DNA of 64,000 bases from Flavobacterium solisilvae (GTDB taxonomy: Bacteria; Bacteroidota; Bacteroidia; Flavobacteriales; Flavobacteriaceae), in assembly GCF_012911605.1 (NCBI RefSeq), contig NZ_JAAMPT010000200.1, positions 1-64,000 on the forward strand, given 5' to 3'. Every line of letters begins with the position of its first letter. The stretch's first letter is position 1. Made by a program: the position numbers and the translations under genes. Below, piece after piece: positions 1-8,431 of this stretch. Under the pieces are notes generated by a model, which was not told where the DNA came from, did not search any database, and was given only the letters and a program-made list of their open reading frames with translations.

Positions 1-161
1 TTGCACTTGACCTGACAAGTTTAAAAAGCAGTCTGTATAACCTTATCTTCTCTTGAGTAGATTTTGAAACCACAAACCGTCAAGTCGGTATCATATCAGA
101 AAAAAGAATAGAACTCGACGTCACCATGCAACGCAATCAATCCGCACGAGATGTTGAATAA
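1..161 (+). pseudogene. possible 3' end of an unidentified gene, low support
   Basis: Reading from base 3, the frame is open for 17 codons, ending SLYNLIFS, to a TGA at 54-56. It then stays open in the same frame for another 34 codons (VDFETTNRQVG...QSARDVE) to a TAA at 159-161. The first part could be the true C-terminus of a gene running in from the left. The second part could be chance or a piece left after an in-frame stop mutation. I do not recognise either segment. The gene would lie almost entirely outside the window, so neither function nor decay can be decided here. Confidence 0.2.
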
Positions 162-186
162 AACCAAATTACTTGGGATTTTACAT

Positions 187-217
187 CAAAAAAAAAAGCA
201 CTTCAATCGAAGTGCCT
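187..217 (-). terminator. minus-strand intrinsic terminator
   Basis: Read on the minus strand, the stem GCACTTC-GATT-GAAGTGC is followed by a run of about ten T. It would stop a leftward transcript, but the nearest leftward gene (acyl-CoA reductase) ends about 590 bases away, so the repeat region may be transcribed as a long 3' tail or as a separate RNA. Confidence 0.6.
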
Positions 218-434
218 TAGTATATAAAATAAAAAAAATAACAAACTGTACCGCTACAAACACTCTGATAGCAGAACTTTTCAACCCGTGTCTGCAAACT
301 GCTTCAAAACAATTATACAAATTTTCTCCATAAACTCATCAGCATACAAACACAATCCATTAAAATCAGTGCAATCCGAGGCAAAAACCTTGCGCAAAAA
401 CCCTAAAATCCAAAAAACCCAGCAAAATCAACCC

Positions 435-476
435 TTTGCAGACCAGTTAGACGCGTTTGCAGACCAATTAGACAAG
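435..476. repeat. tandem duplication, two 21-base copies
   Basis: Two adjacent 21-base units start TTTGCAGACCA and differ at only a few positions. The unit length equals that of the degenerate array 110 bases further on. If translated in the frame of 288-482 it gives FADQLDA then FADQLDK, but no gene is credible here. Confidence 0.7.
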
Positions 477-590
477 TTTTAGTCTGAGTAGTGTTGTTAC
501 AACGCAGCATAATAGTAGTGTTTATAAGGGTTTTGGAGGTTTTTTGGTTTTAAATGATTGAAATTTTGTTGAAAACTATGCCAATCTGGG

Positions 591-707
591 GACATTAAAT
601 GCGAATTCAACGACCTTAAACACATTAAATTACAATCAGACGACCTTAAACGTCAATTTAACGACATTAAATTGCAATCTGACGACCTAAAATTGCGATT
701 TCTTGAC
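591..707. repeat. degenerate array of about five 21-base units
   Basis: Units share the outline GAC[AC]TTAAA-n(6-9)-[AG]AC and begin at about 591, 621, 642, 663 and 684, with a partial unit at 612-620 and a slightly long last one. One frame reads as heptads of the form TLNxNxT without a start codon upstream. Copies are too diverged and too tightly packed for a CRISPR array (no unique spacers). Confidence 0.65.
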
Positions 708-808
708 CTTATAACGTCATTTTTGGCTGTTGTATTTGCAAAAACGGCTTGTAAAGGATGTTTAAAAGTTAACCCTAGATGAAGGGAATGGATATGGTTA
801 ATCTTTTT

Positions 809-1867
809 TTAGAGTTGCATTAAAAATTGGATGGTATCCACATTATCCGCATAATCCCAAAGTTCTGGTTTTTGGGTTTTTCCAAAAGGAATGCTGTTTT
901 CAACAATGTCATTGGAAACAATACATTGAATTTGCTCTGCGTCATTTTTTAATTGTGATTTTAGCACTTCAATATCGTCATAATATTCATAGAACACTGA
1001 TGAGATAGGCGAGGCGTAACTGCTATCTTCTTTTAAAGTAAGAAACTCATTGTCCAATAATTTAAAATTACTCATCAGGAAAACCGCTTTGTTGTAATCG
1101 TAATTGTTGGAATATTTTTCGTAATAAATCACATCTTTATATTCGTAGATGGCTTCAAAAAAAGCTTTGAAATCATAGTCTTTTGGAACAAATAATTTGG
1201 ACACATTTCTACAACCTAAACCAAAATACCTGAAAATATCTTCGCCAAGATTAATTAAATCCTCTTTAGTTTCATCACCAGTCAAAACAGCAACCGAATT
1301 TCGGTTTTTACGAATAATACTCGGTTTATCTTTAAAGTAATATTCAAAATATCTTGCCGTATTGTTGCTTCCGGTGGCAATTACAGCATCAAAATTTTCT
1401 AGTTTTCCGTCAGTAAAAGTGATGTACTTTTCAAAATCAGGATTTACAGCCATTAGATAATTCGCTAAAAACTTAATCAAATGCTGATCATTGGAAGAAG
1501 TTTTAACCAAAACTTTATGTCCAGAAATCAATACCGAAAGAAAATCATGAAACCCAACTAGTGGAATATTTCCAGCAAGAATTAACCCGACGGTTTTAGT
1601 TGTTACATTTGAAAAATTATAAGCAGACAACCATTTATTTAAGTTTTCATCTGTTAACGCATTTGCCCACGATTGCACTGAAAAATAAACTTGCTCTGGC
1701 GTAAACCAACCATTATGCGATTGTGATAAATGAATTAAATCTACAAAACGGTCAAAGTACAAATCGTTGTGAAGAACAGCTTCGTTTTTACGGTTATTAT
1801 CTAATGAAAACTGACTTAAAAACTTCCCTAATTCAATAAAACACTTTTTTTTATCGATTTGTAACAT
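809..1867 (-). CDS. LuxC-like acyl-CoA reductase
   Basis: A 352-residue protein of the LuxC / acyl-CoA reductase family, which reduces activated fatty acyl groups to aldehydes using NADPH. Visible marks are the nucleotide-binding stretch LILAGNIPLVGFHD (about 96-109), the VKTSSNDQ segment (121-128), AVIATGSNNT (161-170), and GLGCRNVSK, where Cys219 is the expected acyl-accepting nucleophile. Length is somewhat short compared with classic LuxC (about 480) but usual for the Bacteroidota form. There is no luxAB nearby, so bioluminescence is not implied; a role in lipid or wax metabolism is inference. It diverges from the ferredoxin gene, with opposing promoters in the 170-base gap. Starts at an ATG. 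Confidence 0.85.
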   Translation of the reverse strand: MLQIDKKKCFIELGKFLSQFSLDNNRKNEAVLHNDLYFDRFVDLIHLSQSHNGWFTPEQVYFSVQSWANALTDENLNKWLSAYNFSNVTTKTVGLILAGNIPLVGFHDFLSVLISGHKVLVKTSSNDQHLIKFLANYLMAVNPDFEKYITFTDGKLENFDAVIATGSNNTARYFEYYFKDKPSIIRKNRNSVAVLTGDETKEDLINLGEDIFRYFGLGCRNVSKLFVPKDYDFKAFFEAIYEYKDVIYYEKYSNNYDYNKAVFLMSNFKLLDNEFLTLKEDSSYASPISSVFYEYYDDIEVLKSQLKNDAEQIQCIVSNDIVENSIPFGKTQKPELWDYADNVDTIQFLMQL

Positions 1868-1874
1868 GTGTAAC

Positions 1875-1905
1875 TTGTTTATGAATGGTTTTGATTGTAA
1901 TTTTG
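1875..1905 (+). promoter_or_regulatory. candidate promoter for the ferredoxin gene
   Basis: TTG at 1875-1877 and TAATTTTG at 1898-1905 are 20 bases apart, matching the Bacteroidota -33/-7 pattern. A leftward -7 candidate (TATTTTTG on the minus strand, 1908-1915) lies two bases away and would serve the acyl-CoA reductase, so the two promoters appear to abut. Confidence 0.5.
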
Positions 1906-2036
1906 CACAAAAATAAGATAATAGAAAATAGAATATAGATAAAAGATGTAATTTTCAATAAAAGAAATTAGTTCTAATCATAAGTTGAGCATCAAAATCT
2001 AATATTTTGATATCTAAAATTTAATATTAAATAGCT

Positions 2037-2387
2037 ATGGCAATCATAATAACTGACGAATGTATCAATTGTGGAGCATGTGAACCGGAATGTCCAAATA
2101 CAGCAATATACGAAGGCGCTGACGATTGGCGTTACAAAGATGGAACCGCGTTAAGAGGAAAAATTGTTCTTCCTGATGGAACAGAAGTAAATGCAGATGC
2201 TGCACAAACTCCAATTTCGGATGATATTTATTATATCGTTCCAGGAAAATGTACTGAATGTAAAGGTTTTCACGAAGAACCACAATGTGCGGCTGTTTGT
2301 CCTGTAGATTGTTGCGTTCCCGATGATAATCATGTTGAAAGCGAAGAAACACTGCTAAACAGACAAGCTTTCTTACATAACGAATAA
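2037..2387 (+). CDS. 4Fe-4S dicluster ferredoxin
   Basis: A 116-residue soluble ferredoxin, an electron carrier in the cytoplasm. The first cluster motif is C9-x2-C12-x2-C15-x3-C19-P. The second set is C72-x2-C75-x8-C84-x3-C88-P, with extra cysteines at 92 and 93; the long x8 spacing is typical of the YfhL/Allochromatium-type 2[4Fe-4S] ferredoxins. A roughly 45-residue insertion separates the clusters, as in the Flavobacteriia family. It diverges from the acyl-CoA reductase gene and ends just before a strong terminator, so it is probably monocistronic. Whether it feeds electrons to the reductase is unknown. Confidence 0.93.
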   Translation: MAIIITDECINCGACEPECPNTAIYEGADDWRYKDGTALRGKIVLPDGTEVNADAAQTPISDDIYYIVPGKCTECKGFHEEPQCAAVCPVDCCVPDDNHVESEETLLNRQAFLHNE

Positions 2388-2394
2388 AAAATCT

Positions 2395-2424
2395 TCCCTT
2401 CAATTACCAGAAGGGATTTTTTTT
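2395..2424 (+). terminator. intrinsic terminator after ferredoxin gene
   Basis: Stem TCCCTTC / GAAGGGA with an 8-base loop followed by eight T, starting eight bases after the ferredoxin stop codon. Confidence 0.85.
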
Positions 2425-2462
2425 GAAATATTTTTTGTTAATTTGTTACAAATGACCAATTA

Positions 2463-3620
2463 GTGAAAAAAACATTACTCTTACTTTTTTTAGTTTTTAG
2501 TTTCACTATTTCCGCTCAGGAAGTTGAGCGTTCTATTATCATTAAAGATGCCGATACCAATAATCCAATAGAAGACGTTTCTGTTTTTATAACCAAAACC
2601 AAACAGCTTTTACTCAGTAATTCCGAAGGAAAAGTCACCTTTGATTTGAACGGAATTTCAAACATTCAAGTATCGCATTCGTCTTATGTTACCGTAAATA
2701 TTCGTTCCTCAGCATTATTGAAAACCGATAACATCATTTATCTAAAGAATAACACTAAAGATTTGGATGAAATCATAGTTACCAAACAACATCCGCAGAA
2801 AATCTTGAAAGCATTAGTTCAAAATTCCATCAAACAACTTACTGTTCCAGCACGATTAAAAGTCTATTCCAGAGAGTTTTTCAAGATGAACGGAACGTAT
2901 TCGTATTACAACGACGGATTGATGAATTTTCAAATCTTTGGCAGAGATAAAAACTTTAAAAGCAATATTTTAGTAGAGCAAAATCGTTCCATTGGCTTGA
3001 TAAATGAAGAAATTAGTGGTGATGTTTTGGGTTATAATCTAAACAACATTATGGAGAATTATTACAATTTCAAATACTTAGAACCTATTCTTGTTGAAAG
3101 AGCAAAAAAAGACTATGAATTTGTGATTAAAGTCTATTCGGCTAACAATAATTACAACTTAATTTCAGCAACGCCATTAGACGAAGGCAAAGGATTGAAA
3201 GACGATTTTACGATAATTTATGATCCCAAAAAGAAATTAATCATCGAAGTAAGTTCCATCATTGCACCATCTAGTTTAACTCGTTCCAAAGAAAAAACAG
3301 CAGTTGGTTCCAAAAATATTTATAAGTCTATTTTCAAAACTATTTACCGAACCGATACTCAAAACTATTATTTAGCTAGTTCTAAGGAAGAAATTGGTTT
3401 TGAGCGAGTTGACAAAAATAATATTACAACGGATATTGAAGTTCGCAATTACTTTGTCACGACTAATTTTAGCAATCAAAATTACATTTATAAAGAAAGC
3501 GAAGTCTTTAAAGAAAAAACACTTTATAACAAGAAAAACGTCATTCTTTCCGACTATTGGAACGTTTCTGGATTAGCCGCAACTGCTGAAGAAAAAGAAA
3601 TAATTGATAAAATTGAATAG
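2463..3620 (+). CDS. secreted carboxypeptidase-regulatory-like domain protein
   Basis: A 385-residue exported protein with GTG as the likely start; the residues that follow (KKTLLLLFLVFSFTISAQ) form a clean signal peptide with cleavage after about residue 19, and no ATG lies nearby. Residues about 22-105 match the carboxypeptidase D regulatory-like beta-sandwich found at the N-terminus of many Bacteroidota surface proteins (IIIKDADTNNPIEDVSVFI, then LDEIIVTK). The remaining 280 residues have no recognised domain and are rich in Tyr, Asn and Lys. No TonB-plug or barrel follows, so it is not a SusC-like receptor. Probable location is periplasm or outer membrane inner face. Function unknown. Confidence 0.8.
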   Translation: MKKTLLLLFLVFSFTISAQEVERSIIIKDADTNNPIEDVSVFITKTKQLLLSNSEGKVTFDLNGISNIQVSHSSYVTVNIRSSALLKTDNIIYLKNNTKDLDEIIVTKQHPQKILKALVQNSIKQLTVPARLKVYSREFFKMNGTYSYYNDGLMNFQIFGRDKNFKSNILVEQNRSIGLINEEISGDVLGYNLNNIMENYYNFKYLEPILVERAKKDYEFVIKVYSANNNYNLISATPLDEGKGLKDDFTIIYDPKKKLIIEVSSIIAPSSLTRSKEKTAVGSKNIYKSIFKTIYRTDTQNYYLASSKEEIGFERVDKNNITTDIEVRNYFVTTNFSNQNYIYKESEVFKEKTLYNKKNVILSDYWNVSGLAATAEEKEIIDKIE

Positions 3621-3657
3621 TATTTTGATTTTTTTATGCTTTTCAATTACTTAGAAG

Positions 3658-3665
3658 TATATTTG
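3658..3665 (+). promoter_or_regulatory. candidate -7 box for ychF
   Basis: TATATTTG fits TAnnTTTG and sits 25 bases before the ychF ATG. No convincing -33 element was found at the usual spacing. Confidence 0.4.
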
Positions 3666-3690
3666 CAAACTTTTAAAATATACTTCATTC

Positions 3691-4785
3691 ATGAAAGCAG
3701 GAATTGTAGGATTACCAAACGTTGGAAAATCAACTCTATTTAATTGTTTATCAAATGCTAAAGCGCAAAGTGCTAACTTTCCGTTTTGTACAATCGAACC
3801 TAATATTGGTGTTGTAAACGTACCCGATCCAAGAATAAATCGTTTAGAAGAATTAGTAAAACCAGAACGCGTTCAAATGGCAACTGTTGATATTGTTGAC
3901 ATTGCTGGTTTGGTTAAAGGCGCAAGCAAAGGCGAAGGTTTAGGAAATCAATTCCTAGCAAATATTAGAGAATGTAACGCAATTATTCACGTTTTACGTT
4001 GTTTTGATAACGACAATATTGTTCACGTTGATGGCAATGTAAACCCAATTCGCGATAAAGAAACTATCGATATCGAGTTGCAATTAAAAGACTTAGAAAC
4101 GGTTGAAAAACGTTTGGAAAAAGTAAATCGCGCTGCCAAAACAGGAAACAAAGAAGCACAAGCTGAAAAAGCACTTTTAGATAGAATTAAAGAAGCTTTA
4201 TTACAAGCCAAATCAGCTCGTACCGTAATTCCTCAAAACCAAGATGAAGAAGTTTTGATGGAAGAATTTCAACTAATTACCACAAAACCTGTTTTATACG
4301 TTTGTAACGTAGACGAAGGTTCGGCAGCAACAGGAAACAAATATGTTGACCAAGTTCGTGAATTAGTAAAAGACGAACAAGCCGAAGTAATTGTGCTTGC
4401 CGTTGGTACAGAAGCCGATATCACGGAATTGGAAACCTATGAAGAAAGACAAATGTTTTTAGAAGATTTAGGGTTAAAAGAACCAGGAAGTTCGGTTTTA
4501 ATTCGTGCGGCTTACAAACTTTTAAAACTTCAAACGTACTTTACCGCAGGTGTGAAAGAAGTTCGCGCTTGGACAATCAACATTGGCGATACAGCACCAA
4601 AAGCTGCCGGAGTAATCCACACCGATTTTGAAAAAGGATTTATCCGTGCCGAAGTTATTGCTTTCGAAGATTATTCAACTTTAGGATCAGAAGCTAAATG
4701 CAAAGAAGCTGGAAAACTTCGCGTAGAAGGAAAAGAATACATCGTGAAAGATGGCGATGTGATGCATTTCCGTTTTAATGTGTAG
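3691..4785 (+). CDS. ychF: redox-regulated P-loop ATPase YchF
   Basis: A 364-residue member of the Obg-related YchF/OLA1 family, a ribosome-associated nucleotidase that prefers ATP. The P-loop is GLPNVGKST (7-15) and the switch II / G3 stretch is DIVDIAGLVKGASKG. The usual NKxD guanine-specificity motif is replaced by NVDE, as expected for this ATP-binding family. A coiled-coil insert lies at about 125-180 and a TGS domain closes the C-terminus (ending VMHFRFNV). Full length compared with E. coli YchF (363). A terminator follows directly, so the gene appears monocistronic. Confidence 0.97.
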   Translation: MKAGIVGLPNVGKSTLFNCLSNAKAQSANFPFCTIEPNIGVVNVPDPRINRLEELVKPERVQMATVDIVDIAGLVKGASKGEGLGNQFLANIRECNAIIHVLRCFDNDNIVHVDGNVNPIRDKETIDIELQLKDLETVEKRLEKVNRAAKTGNKEAQAEKALLDRIKEALLQAKSARTVIPQNQDEEVLMEEFQLITTKPVLYVCNVDEGSAATGNKYVDQVRELVKDEQAEVIVLAVGTEADITELETYEERQMFLEDLGLKEPGSSVLIRAAYKLLKLQTYFTAGVKEVRAWTINIGDTAPKAAGVIHTDFEKGFIRAEVIAFEDYSTLGSEAKCKEAGKLRVEGKEYIVKDGDVMHFRFNV

Positions 4786-4821
4786 TTGAGAGAAAAGAAA
4801 AAAGAATAAAGAAAATAGATT

Positions 4822-4851
4822 AACCGCAGAAGAGATTTTGCGGTTTTTTTG
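4822..4851 (+). terminator. intrinsic terminator after ychF
   Basis: Stem AACCGCA / TGCGGTT with a ten-base loop and a T tract, about 35 bases downstream of the ychF stop and just before the converging hypothetical gene. Confidence 0.85.
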
Positions 4852-4868
4852 TTTAAAGTATTTTGGAA

Positions 4869-5840
4869 TTAAAAGTTATCCCAAAAATCCGGATCTTGTT
4901 GGTCTAAATCTAAATTTTCATTGTAATAATCATTCTCTCTTTCGTATTCATAACTTGCTACTTCATGTTCGTTTAATAGGTCATTTAATTTATTTTCTTC
5001 ATCCATTATTTTCACATGATAAAATGAGTTAGTACTATTTTCAACTTCAATAAAAAAATCTCTATTTTGATCAATCATTTTTGTGAAATCTTTTATTAGG
5101 TTTACGATAGGGTAATTTATCAAACCATCTTTATTAATTTGCATATCAACAACATTAATATAAAAACTTATAAAGTTTGAAATGTTTGCACTTTTGTAAT
5201 AAAAATAGTTTATTAAAATGTTATTCAATTTTTCTTCATCTAATATTAAATAATTTGGATTATCTATTTTTTTATACATTTCATATAAATAAAGTAAGGA
5301 GTTATAATCCGTATAATTTTCTACAAAATTTTGATGAATGATTTGAATATATTTAATTCCATTACTTTTTTTAATTTTAGCACTTAAATACTTTAGAAAA
5401 GTATGTTCTTCTTGAAATTTAATGGTTTTTTCATAACTTATTTTTAAGTTATAATCATCTTCCAACTGATGTAAAGCGATGGTTTTTAGTAAATTTCCAA
5501 AAAAATCTTCATTAGATTTTAGATAAATATCTACATACTTTAAAGTCCAATGCTCATTATTATTTGTACAAAATAAACTAACAAAAGCTAATGAAAAAAC
5601 TAGTTCGTCATCTTCTGTTCCGTTTAAATCTTTGAAAAAAAAATCTTCTAACTCGGAATCAATTTGTTTACGATTTAAACAATTTATAAAAATTAAAGCT
5701 TTTTTGAAATATTCAGATGAATTAAGATAGTTTGTTTTTTTATAAAAATTCAAGCCAATCTCTAAATAATATCTACCCAAAGACTCAAAGTTTTTAGTTA
5801 AAATATAGTTATTTTCTCGATAAGGATTTTTGTTTTTCAT
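4869..5840 (-). CDS. hypothetical protein, helical TPR-like
   Basis: A 323-residue cytoplasmic protein that I do not recognise. It has no signal peptide or membrane segment. Residues about 10-60 (LGRYYLEIGLNFYKKTN...SSEYFKKALIFI) resemble a TPR-type helical pair, and the rest is predicted largely helical. The C-terminus is markedly acidic, ending DLDQQDPDFWDNF. Codon use is more AT-rich than in parE next door (many Asn, Tyr, Ile, Lys), which could mean recent acquisition or simply weak constraint. It converges on ychF and diverges from parE. Start is an ATG. Confidence 0.65.
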   Translation of the reverse strand: MKNKNPYRENNYILTKNFESLGRYYLEIGLNFYKKTNYLNSSEYFKKALIFINCLNRKQIDSELEDFFFKDLNGTEDDELVFSLAFVSLFCTNNNEHWTLKYVDIYLKSNEDFFGNLLKTIALHQLEDDYNLKISYEKTIKFQEEHTFLKYLSAKIKKSNGIKYIQIIHQNFVENYTDYNSLLYLYEMYKKIDNPNYLILDEEKLNNILINYFYYKSANISNFISFYINVVDMQINKDGLINYPIVNLIKDFTKMIDQNRDFFIEVENSTNSFYHVKIMDEENKLNDLLNEHEVASYEYERENDYYNENLDLDQQDPDFWDNF

Positions 5841-6042
5841 TTTTAAGAGATGATGTCCAAATCAAATGTAAATAAATTTTTATTGTAAAAAATAAAAGTT
5901 CAAATATATTCTAAGTAATTAACATAGTTTTTTTAATTTCGAGTACTTTTTTTGTCAATATCATTCTTAATAACTTCTTATTGCGCGTCTTTTAAAAACG
6001 CTCGTTTTCCACTATATTAGCAAAGAATCGATAGTTTTTAAA

Positions 6043-7899
6043 ATGGCTCAAGAAACACAATATAACGAAGATAATATTCGTTCACTCGACTGGAAAGAAC
6101 ACATCCGAATGCGTCCAGGAATGTACATCGGAAAACTTGGCGACGGTTCTTCGCCCGACGATGGAATTTACATTCTCCTAAAGGAAGTAATGGACAACTG
6201 TATCGATGAATTTGTCATGGGTGCAGGAAAAGTGATTGAAGTAACCATCAAAGATAAAATGGTTACCGTTCGCGATTATGGCCGTGGAATTCCTTTAGGG
6301 AAAGTGGTTGACGTAGTTTCCAAAATGAATACCGGAGGAAAATATGATTCTAAAGCCTTTAAAAAATCGGTTGGTTTGAATGGAGTTGGTACGAAAGCGG
6401 TAAATGCATTGTCCAATTATTTCCGTGTAGAATCAGTTCGTGATAACCAACAAAAAGCGGCCGAATTTTCCGCTGGAAATCTTACTCTCGAAGAAGATGT
6501 TACTGAAACAACCAAACGAAAAGGAACCAAAGTTTCTTTCGTAGCCGATGAAACCATTTTCAAAAATTACAAATACCGAAATGAGTATATCATTCGTATG
6601 CTCAAAAATTACTGTTACTTAAATCGTGGCTTGACGATTTATTACAACGGTGAAAAATACGTTTCGGAGTTTGGTTTAAAAGATTTATTGGAAGAAACCA
6701 TTACTGAAGAAGACATGCAATATCCAATCATTCATCTGGAAGGTGATGATATCGAAATTGCTTTGACACACAGTAAATCACAATATTCCGAAGAATACCA
6801 TTCGTTCGTCAACGGACAAAACACAACGCAAGGTGGAACGCATCTGGGTGCTTTTCGTGAAGCGATTGTAAAAACCATCAAAGAGTTTTACAACAAACCT
6901 TTTGAAGCTTCGGATATTCGTAAATCGATAGTTTCGGCGGTTTCCATAAAAGTGGAAGAACCTGTTTTTGAAAGTCAAACGAAAACGAAACTAGGCTCAA
7001 CGGATATTGGTCCGAATGGTCCAACAGTACGAACATTTGTAAATGATTTTATCAAAACAAAATTTGATAATTTTTTACATAAAAATCCCGAAACAGCCGA
7101 TTTATTACTTCGTAAAATCCTTCAAGCCGAACGTGAGCGAAAAGAATTATCGGGAATTAGAAAATTAGCCAAAGACCGAGCTAAAAAAGCCAGTCTTCAT
7201 AATAAAAAATTGCGCGATTGTCGTGTGCATTTAACCGATGCTAAAAATCCACGAAGTTTAGAAAGTACACTTTTCATCACCGAAGGAGATTCTGCTTCGG
7301 GTTCGATTACTAAAAGTCGTGATGTGAACACACAAGCCGTTTTTAGTTTGCGTGGAAAACCGTTGAATTCCTATGGAATGACCAAGAAAATTGTATATGA
7401 AAACGAAGAGTTTAATTTACTTCAAGCGGCTTTGGACATCGAAGAAGATATGGGCGATTTGCGTTATAACAATATCGTAATTGCTACCGATGCCGATGTC
7501 GATGGTATGCACATTCGCTTGTTGTTGATTACGTTTTTCTTGCAGTTTTTCCCAGAATTAATCAAAGACGGACATTTATATATTTTGCAAACGCCATTAT
7601 TCCGTGTGCGAAATAAAAAAGAAACGATTTATTGCTACAGCGAACAAGAACGTGTTAATGCTATCGAAAAATTAAAACCAAAACCCGAAATCACCCGATT
7701 TAAAGGTTTAGGAGAAATTTCACCAGATGAGTTCAAGCATTTCATTGGCGAAAGCATTCGATTGGATCCAGTTATGTTAGATAAAGCCACAAGTATTGAA
7801 ACCTTACTGGAATTTTATATGGGTAAAAATACACCAGACCGACAAGATTTTATTATCAATAATTTGAAAGTGGAATTGGATGTGGTGGAGAAATCGTAG
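6043..7899 (+). CDS. parE: DNA topoisomerase IV subunit B
   Basis: A 618-residue type IIA topoisomerase ATPase subunit; with ParC it decatenates chromosomes. GHKL ATPase motifs are EVMDNCIDE with catalytic Glu48 and Mg ligand Asn52, DYGRGIP (78-84) and [14 protein letters not shown] (111-124). The transducer domain follows. The Toprim metal site is TEGDSASG with Glu414 and DADVDG with Asp483, Asp485 and Asp487, and [10 protein letters not shown] is near the C-terminus. Length and the close parC partner (separated only by one inserted gene) mark it as ParE rather than GyrB. The Toprim insert typical of Gram-negative GyrB is absent. Confidence 0.95.
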   Translation: MAQETQYNEDNIRSLDWKEHIRMRPGMYIGKLGDGSSPDDGIYILLKEVMDNCIDEFVMGAGKVIEVTIKDKMVTVRDYGRGIPLGKVVDVVSKMNTGGKYDSKAFKKSVGLNGVGTKAVNALSNYFRVESVRDNQQKAAEFSAGNLTLEEDVTETTKRKGTKVSFVADETIFKNYKYRNEYIIRMLKNYCYLNRGLTIYYNGEKYVSEFGLKDLLEETITEEDMQYPIIHLEGDDIEIALTHSKSQYSEEYHSFVNGQNTTQGGTHLGAFREAIVKTIKEFYNKPFEASDIRKSIVSAVSIKVEEPVFESQTKTKLGSTDIGPNGPTVRTFVNDFIKTKFDNFLHKNPETADLLLRKILQAERERKELSGIRKLAKDRAKKASLHNKKLRDCRVHLTDAKNPRSLESTLFITEGDSASGSITKSRDVNTQAVFSLRGKPLNSYGMTKKIVYENEEFNLLQAALDIEEDMGDLRYNNIVIATDADVDGMHIRLLLITFFLQFFPELIKDGHLYILQTPLFRVRNKKETIYCYSEQERVNAIEKLKPKPEITRFKGLGEISPDEFKHFIGESIRLDPVMLDKATSIETLLEFYMGKNTPDRQDFIINNLKVELDVVEKS

Positions 7900-7959
7900 C
7901 ACGAAGTTTCACAATGTTTAGCACAAAGTCACACAAAATGATTTTTTAAAACTTGGTGG

Positions 7960-8003
7960 AACTTAGTGAAAATCTTTGAGTAACATTGTGCTATAAAACA
8001 AAC
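7960..8003. repeat. left direct repeat flanking the GxxExxY gene
   Basis: The stretch beginning AACTTAGTGAAAA and containing TTGAGTAACATTGTG reappears with few differences at 8391-8431. Related CAC-AA-GT words fill the preceding 60 bases, including one inverted pair. Confidence 0.75.
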
Positions 8004-8007
8004 AATT

Positions 8008-8382
8008 ATGACAGAAGAGAATGAAATTAGCCGAATAATTTTAGATTGTGCATATAAAGTTCATACGAAATTAGGTTCAGGATTGTTGGAAAAAGTATAT
8101 AGGGAATGTTTGGCTTATGAATTGATAAAATGCGGATTAGATGTTCAACAAGAAAAAGCCTTTCCAGTTATTTATGAAGACATAAAAATGGATTGCGGTT
8201 ACAGGGTTGATATTATTGTAAATAATAAAGTAATTATTGAATTAAAAGTAGTTGAAGATTTTACAGTTGAACATACAGCTCAATGTTTGACCTATATGCG
8301 ACTTTCAGAATGTAAATTGGGATTACTTTTAAATTTTTATAAAAAATCATTAAAAGACGGAATAAAAAGATTAATACTATAA
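8008..8382 (+). CDS. GxxExxY protein (PD-(D/E)XK nuclease fold)
   Basis: A 124-residue member of the GxxExxY family. The name motif is at Gly25-Leu-Leu-Glu28-Lys-Val-Tyr31, and the nuclease-fold active-site pattern is visible as Asp68 and Glu78-x-Lys80 (VDIIVNN..IIELK). The family is scattered in Bacteroidota, cyanobacteria and others, often as lone genes beside short repeats; a nuclease activity is inferred from the fold and no cellular role is established. It separates parE from parC, which are usually adjacent, and is bracketed by direct repeats of about 42 bases, so it looks like an insertion. It may be cotranscribed with both topoisomerase genes. Confidence 0.88.
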   Translation: MTEENEISRIILDCAYKVHTKLGSGLLEKVYRECLAYELIKCGLDVQQEKAFPVIYEDIKMDCGYRVDIIVNNKVIIELKVVEDFTVEHTAQCLTYMRLSECKLGLLLNFYKKSLKDGIKRLIL

Positions 8383-8390
8383 CATTGTGA

Positions 8391-8431
8391 AACTTTGTGA
8401 AAACATTGAGTAACATAGTGATACAAAAAAC
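8391..8431. repeat. right direct repeat flanking the GxxExxY gene
   Basis: Starts AACTTTGTGAAAAC and contains TTGAGTAACATAGTG; same order and orientation as the copy at 7960-8003. It ends at the base before the parC ATG, so the parC leader is itself one copy of the repeat. Confidence 0.75.

Larger units (their letters stand above)
162..808. other. gene-poor, repeat-rich gap
   Basis: No convincing gene lies here. The stretch holds a minus-strand terminator hairpin near 187-217, a perfect-length 21-base tandem duplication at 435-476 and a degenerate 21-base array at 591-707, both described separately. Two short open frames (151-333 and 288-482) have no recognisable domain and are judged spurious, although the second runs through the 435-476 repeat and would end in a heptad duplication FADQLDA/FADQLDK. 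Confidence 0.6.

Noticed and set aside
288..482. 64-residue open frame with FADQLDA/FADQLDK heptads
   Set aside because: No start context, no domain, basic random composition; only the tandem repeat is real.
591..707. CRISPR array
   Set aside because: Units follow one another with no unique spacers, are diverged, and no cas gene is present.
809..1867. Bioluminescence (lux) gene
   Set aside because: Although LuxC-like, no luxA, luxB, luxD or luxE is near; LuxC homologues are common in non-luminous Bacteroidota.
2065..2403. 112-residue minus-strand frame over the ferredoxin gene
   Set aside because: It is the antisense shadow of a clear ferredoxin with intact cysteine motifs.
6043..7899. GyrB instead of ParE
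   Set aside because: A length of 618, no Gram-negative Toprim insert, and a ParC-type partner just downstream fit topoisomerase IV.
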